Source of the DNA: Mycosarcoma maydis
Taxonomy: Eukaryota; Basidiomycota; Ustilaginomycetes; Ustilaginales
Assembly: GCF_000328475.2 (NCBI RefSeq)
Contig: NC_026499.1
Span: 248,001 to 312,000 of the forward strand
DNA length: 64,000 nt
Reading direction: 5' to 3'
Position numbers and translations under genes: made by a program. The notes under the pieces are model-generated. The model had not been told where the DNA came from. It saw only the letters and a program-made list of their open reading frames with translations, and did no database searches. Positions 62,001-64,000 of this stretch are shown here, one piece after another (positions within the stretch are counted from its first letter, which is position 1; each line of letters begins with the position of its first letter).

Positions 62001-63714
62001 CGGCAGTTGTAGCTGCGTGTTGTGCCTTTTGTCGCATGGCGGCGCCAGCGGCAGCGCTCAGGGAAGCGAGGTGCTTCATGGCTTTGCTCTTTTCGCCCGT
62101 GTTGACGTCGGCCGAGGCAGGCGCAGGTGCAGGTGCAGGTGCAGAAGGTGTCGCTGTCTCGCTCGAAGGTGCGGATCTCTGACTGTTGTCAGGCAAAGTA
62201 GAGCTGGGTACATGGTCCAAGGTAGACACTGAGGGTGATCTGGATAGTTGCTGGGTGAACAAAGATGCAGTGACGGCGGTGAAATCTTGCACGGATGTCG
62301 GAATGGCTGGCGTTGCAGAGGTTGGCAATGACGACGCTTCCAGAGCGGGCAAAGCGGGCGTGGCGGGCGCGCGGGGCACGTCGGATCGACTGCTGTCGGG
62401 CGTGGCTGTACCGCTGATTGCGGTGGTGGCACTCGACTTGGGCAGGAAATTGGGGAGCCCGGCGTTCTTTTTGAGGAGATTCTCGGACGTGCGCCTGGAG
62501 GAAGACAGCGGAGGAGGTGCAAGTCCATCGACGGGGTCCTTGCCATCAGAGCCGTTGTGGGGCTCTTGGAGAGTTTCGACGCCTGCGACGGGACCATAGT
62601 TACGAACGAACCAGACGGCGTTGCTCAAAATCTTGACTGCAACATCCCTCTTACGGATGCGATGGTCTGGGTCGGCGTAGAGCGCAGCGTAGTGATCCTG
62701 GGTAGTCTGGAAATGAGAAGGTGAAGCGAGACCTGAAAAGGCGCTCTCGCCAGGGAGTGGAGGCAGGACGTTCCTTTGTGCCTCCTTGTATGCCTTGCCC
62801 AAAGCGGCAGCAGGCCATGCAAAGCGAGCCCACCTGGATGAGAGGCCACTATTGGACTCTACTGCTTGAGCTGCTGTAGCATTACGTAGTTGAGCCTCGG
62901 CGCGCCACCGAATGGAAGCGGTGCGTTGCAGTGCGCCGAGAAGATGCTTTTGTGAGAGATGTTGGAAGGCAGTTTGCAAGGCTCGGTAAAGACTGTCGAG
63001 GGTTGCTTCGTCGAGCTTGTAAATGCCTTGCTCGGCGTTGTTGGCAGATGAAGTCGGTGAGGAGGCGGTGTTGGATGTCGACGGTTTCTTGTAAGTGCCT
63101 GATGCTGACACGACAGGATTACCTCGAATGGTATCATCATCATATGCAGAGGCAGCCTTTGAATCGTACCTGAGTGCGGCATAGTGAAGAATGGTAAGGA
63201 GATGTCTAAGGCTTTGTTCGTCTAGTCCATGGCCATCATGGGAGATTGGTGTACGTGCAGAGGGGTTGGACTGGCTAGAAGAGGACGATGAAGCGGGAGT
63301 GTGCTTTTGGGGAAGCGCTTCTGGCCACCAAGAGTCTGCCTTTTGAAACTGAGCATCGAGAGCAGCTGAATCGACCCACTGGCCTTCTGCATCGTGTGCT
63401 TGATCCGCTTTGTTGATCTGGGGCGAAGGGAGCTGAGGTAACGGTTTTCGAATGAGACGGCGACGAGTGGTGAGTGACAGCTCGATGCTTGCCTGCCAGT
63501 TGGAGGTGGAGCTGTGGGAAGGTGACTCTGCTTCTACACGTTCGACGACGGGACTGCGACGAGACGAGGTTGTCCATGGGAGCGACTGGTTGATGGGAGG
63601 AGCTGCTCGATATCGATTTGGGGTGATCGGCGATCTTGGCTGGTTGAGCGATTGACGGCTTGTGGACGGAGAAGCCGATACGGTCGGTTCCGTCCGAGGT
63701 GTATGTGTGATCAT
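56059..63714 (-). CDS. FAB1-type (type III) phosphatidylinositol phosphate kinase, very large, no FYVE finger seen
   Basis: A 2,551-residue protein with a C-terminal phosphoinositide kinase domain (about 2,115-2,520) of the FAB1/PIKfyve class, which makes PI(3,5)P2 on vacuole and late-endosome membranes. Motifs: GGKSKSAFFKTADERFIAKQL (ATP-binding, Lys present), NVMLLENLWAG, FDLKG, ASNVMDYSLLLGV (catalytic Asp), CRIVDFLGAFTLAKQLES and ILPPGEYASRFLSAMDSYF. A segment near 760-805 (VCRVQTEEQKQTLVELLELALYVGMSMLLESSFL) resembles the end of the chaperonin-like CCT domain of Fab1. FAB1 normally starts with a FYVE zinc finger (R-K-H-H-C-R). None is visible here, and the first 700 residues are Ser/Pro/Ala-rich and disordered. 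Plant FAB1C/D show that FYVE-less forms can be functional. It could be the only FAB1 or a second kinase beside a canonical one elsewhere. ATG 63714, stop TAG 56059, no introns. Confidence 0.85.
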   Translation of the reverse strand: MITHTPRTEPTVSASPSTSRQSLNQPRSPITPNRYRAAPPINQSLPWTTSSRRSPVVERVEAESPSHSSTSNWQASIELSLTTRRRLIRKPLPQLPSPQINKADQAHDAEGQWVDSAALDAQFQKADSWWPEALPQKHTPASSSSSSQSNPSARTPISHDGHGLDEQSLRHLLTILHYAALRYDSKAASAYDDDTIRGNPVVSASGTYKKPSTSNTASSPTSSANNAEQGIYKLDEATLDSLYRALQTAFQHLSQKHLLGALQRTASIRWRAEAQLRNATAAQAVESNSGLSSRWARFAWPAAALGKAYKEAQRNVLPPLPGESAFSGLASPSHFQTTQDHYAALYADPDHRIRKRDVAVKILSNAVWFVRNYGPVAGVETLQEPHNGSDGKDPVDGLAPPPLSSSRRTSENLLKKNAGLPNFLPKSSATTAISGTATPDSSRSDVPRAPATPALPALEASSLPTSATPAIPTSVQDFTAVTASLFTQQLSRSPSVSTLDHVPSSTLPDNSQRSAPSSETATPSAPAPAPAPASADVNTGEKSKAMKHLASLSAAAGAAMRQKAQHAATTAAANGTKPEDSVDAVLAASAALRPQSSRPSLRSFASQAEAAETDALERAEREHLAKIGQGCDEWAKMVVCRLCASISVADAPDNKRRRRSGTITARDFNKVTATAQEADIGSSISTRSDMTAKAGTVDHVLPNNEAQKNADPHIEEQEIGSIAWKADLYDGDELFAHHCASSHDRRSSVSPHDEDERVRLVGGSFVCRVQTEEQKQTLVELLELALYVGMSMLLESSFLSDSDAARPKILKVPARTTSTIDAPQQGASLVHQPSPSRSNSQQSLDSRPRSVSGASSTLHTSNYAVSTRQADEPLHEADFAVAKFGPRKWTKSLWGKIGQLPLASAEPTANFFADRPSTSDGHATSTNAPRTSLTMQRYHTESVANGSPSTATRKALFKAGEEPKQSIAARKAALFANTPNHSAPSSPSAGRVATADPTVHSNNKAHGLVGRLMSAFTRPSSSDPSRVDTAVSDSEASVTSQASAAGGSQVILNDHDPTSRFRAPKILDRMTNFQKLRLQPKPRLAFPLESPSPAALSSSPELSMLLCYQYRMDPNQATFPTSAYLAAFHRLQLLRFLADQRRDHLTFASPSHGISASGDLLPFVGVQTLSSSSAWSAILLRGQQQPQHQPDERKGTRPVQLVSYELLSSSGSAPGLCREEVAFYQRLSNSRDVPLGQVIEELGIRACALEADGDVAAKAAHDSRVVSGKSHIGVTKDRSDAAAGQRINSAYDTPEQRLQFIHGCCRIKIVATVLPSRLYENQAEVLTQRDTDSDAEQNLQSATLSSPLLPTRSRESDVSAIAAASHTDKEAANTAFAVAETAVQVAESGTTRPLVDQRGSASASGIWMWNASAQSGWQSKAMPMSESTYLLSFARYLEAISYHPALRRAAGLEPASAKGYGGLITVQQQLRKGKNEDSRSIAEGPNLLRFFRSGRSLVKVQVQPLVLYDLHIEGPCLKTSGERRRERKQKQVQAEKRRFKQIAEQTRLEIQRFFASVKSNTSKLEDVVVSRDLDEAGKTIRRKSTAQQAETPGIFSNSSSAMMSEQVAEPLSLLTNLLSSLRSDEFELYEALQRTFFLDGINDVRKAFVDRAKSAKNRLTAWTKKHLSKKEQTDFETSPYDEPEYFDAGRRVFPGSCFIIRDDEPLSIIAYSLSSRDFRAEMGTLADRPQDTAGYMGSRNDEHVKQWRSAVMDGSEAKSNGSYLSTSTASTATAASMLLTDRSMRKVPLAQLDPDKDEVFYDAEPVRAVLKRKKRGRESSILSLTLRRVGSTISESQGAGYQAMTANGRPPSSAGSIKEPEDDDDDDSDDGDDDNMDEIRTDGRSSTTLSSTGGQDTTLNPQRTPLRRPSAAHLDRATPSPAWPGLHSPGSVSALRRTFELRSQSSFSSIPDRKSSIQLQRPGQSTGTSTISNASTDLTFQAQVLPISGRPASLASIFSSEKPDSTAADSRFSGVATRVHGTAASPGHPRSASKSRRPSSLVSDTSRDVDNVKLFSGTSPAAKNGRNTHRLGPQPASTGEGVANTDTQSFVSNSTLPGSQAAESPHIKHNLVHSSTKISCVSWFAEEFAALRERWGVEHDYVQSLSRCQPWIATGGKSKSAFFKTADERFIAKQLLTVWSIDEKEAFLEFAPAYIRYMMNSAINDCPTLLVKIAGVYSIKIKDIKTGETKLKMNVMLLENLWAGDGGKSIRFDLKGIRDRKVKLSAQQQQDLQQASTNAAVNGQPLVDVSGGAKGSTVQGSATTAMNSGVMSAALDESESSGTGAASAGGASSGGSQWSSSQTGEARAGTGEPKPASSSSSSSAVWWDSEWIERYRQRAFVPETQKELFLRALQNDTHFLTASNVMDYSLLLGVMERPIRQDDMYPSAAPDAAEAANADEAPERPSFRCRIVDFLGAFTLAKQLESSSKKALKGQEAKGNVTILPPGEYASRFLSAMDSYFIGTPCQPRMDAQYGFDGMCAEVAGGQAGAVQGGGSGSDAGVRRPRLASVL

Positions 63715-64000
63715 GGCAAGTGCATGGACTACATCCGAAACAGCGCAAGGAGTTGGTGATGAGAGGGTTGAGATAAAATTCTGAGTACTGGGATGCGGGT
63801 GGTGATCATACGTGACGGCGAGGCGATGCTAGGATGCGGTGCATTTCGGCGTATGGCTGCGCTCGGCCGTTGAGGCGTAGGTAGTGATGAACCAGGAGAG
63901 AGACGCCCTGGCTGCAGCGGCGAGAGACAGCGAGCGGCTATTGGGGGGTCCTGGTCTCGGTCTGCCCGCAGACTGGCTGACTGAGCTTTGTACAGAGCTG
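63715..64000. promoter_or_regulatory. Upstream region of the FAB1-type kinase gene (to window edge)
   Basis: 286 bp next to the start codon. It is GC-rich and lacks the CACGA words seen elsewhere. No further gene can be supported before the edge. Confidence 0.4.

Overview
The window looks like nuclear DNA from a smut fungus (Ustilaginomycotina, probably the Ustilago/Sporisorium/Pseudozyma group). The reasons are long, mostly intronless, GC-rich genes for conserved eukaryotic housekeeping proteins, low-complexity Ser/Ala/Pro/Gln-rich regulatory proteins, and intergenic DNA full of short CACGA/TCGTG words. The species cannot be fixed from sequence alone. A run of exactly 100 N (9467-9566) marks a draft-assembly gap inside a gene.

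Layout. 1-581: 5' part of a His/Ser/Pro-rich protein on the minus strand, cut by the window edge, with a 5.7-kb gene-free stretch upstream. 6335-9983: arginine-type carbamoyl-phosphate synthase large subunit (CPA2), broken by the gap. 11733-17971: the divergent ribosome-biogenesis pair DBP7 (minus) and SDA1 (plus) around a 0.7-kb shared promoter. 18184-20856: the polyphosphate polymerase VTC4. 23626-26361: a forkhead transcription factor. 26362-36711: a 10.3-kb region with no supportable gene, including a (TG)29 microsatellite. 36712-38005: a Myb/SANT-like plus coiled-coil gene that needs an intron and carries an in-frame TAG, tail to tail (26 bp) with an SH3-domain gene (38032-38712).

39343-42907: NOP56 (box C/D snoRNP) and proteasome subunit alpha1 (SCL1), divergent. 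43595-45169: chaperonin CCT2. 46212-46937: riboflavin enzyme RIB3. 48233-52558: CTR9 (Paf1 complex), divergent from 53263-54372, the PdxT-type glutaminase of vitamin B6 synthesis (PDX2/SNO1). 55192-55884: HAP3/NF-YB. 56059-63714: a very large FAB1-type phosphoinositide kinase with no visible FYVE finger.

How the genes relate: DBP7, SDA1 and NOP56 all act in ribosome production, and both of their divergent promoters carry poly(dA:dT) tracts and AAAAATTT-like words resembling the yeast RRPE element. VTC4 and the FAB1-type kinase both act at the vacuole/endolysosome. The rest are unrelated housekeeping genes. I see no operon, secondary-metabolite cluster, CRISPR, rRNA or convincing tRNA.

The most unusual structure lies between the genes. 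It is a family of 7-bp-period arrays and quasi-palindromic 10-mers (ANTCACGANT and its complement ANTCGTGANT) that recurs in nearly every longer intergenic interval. I did not notice it in the coding regions I read. Several arrays keep the 7-bp period with different sequences, which suggests a heptad-based expansion process. I do not know of a described function.
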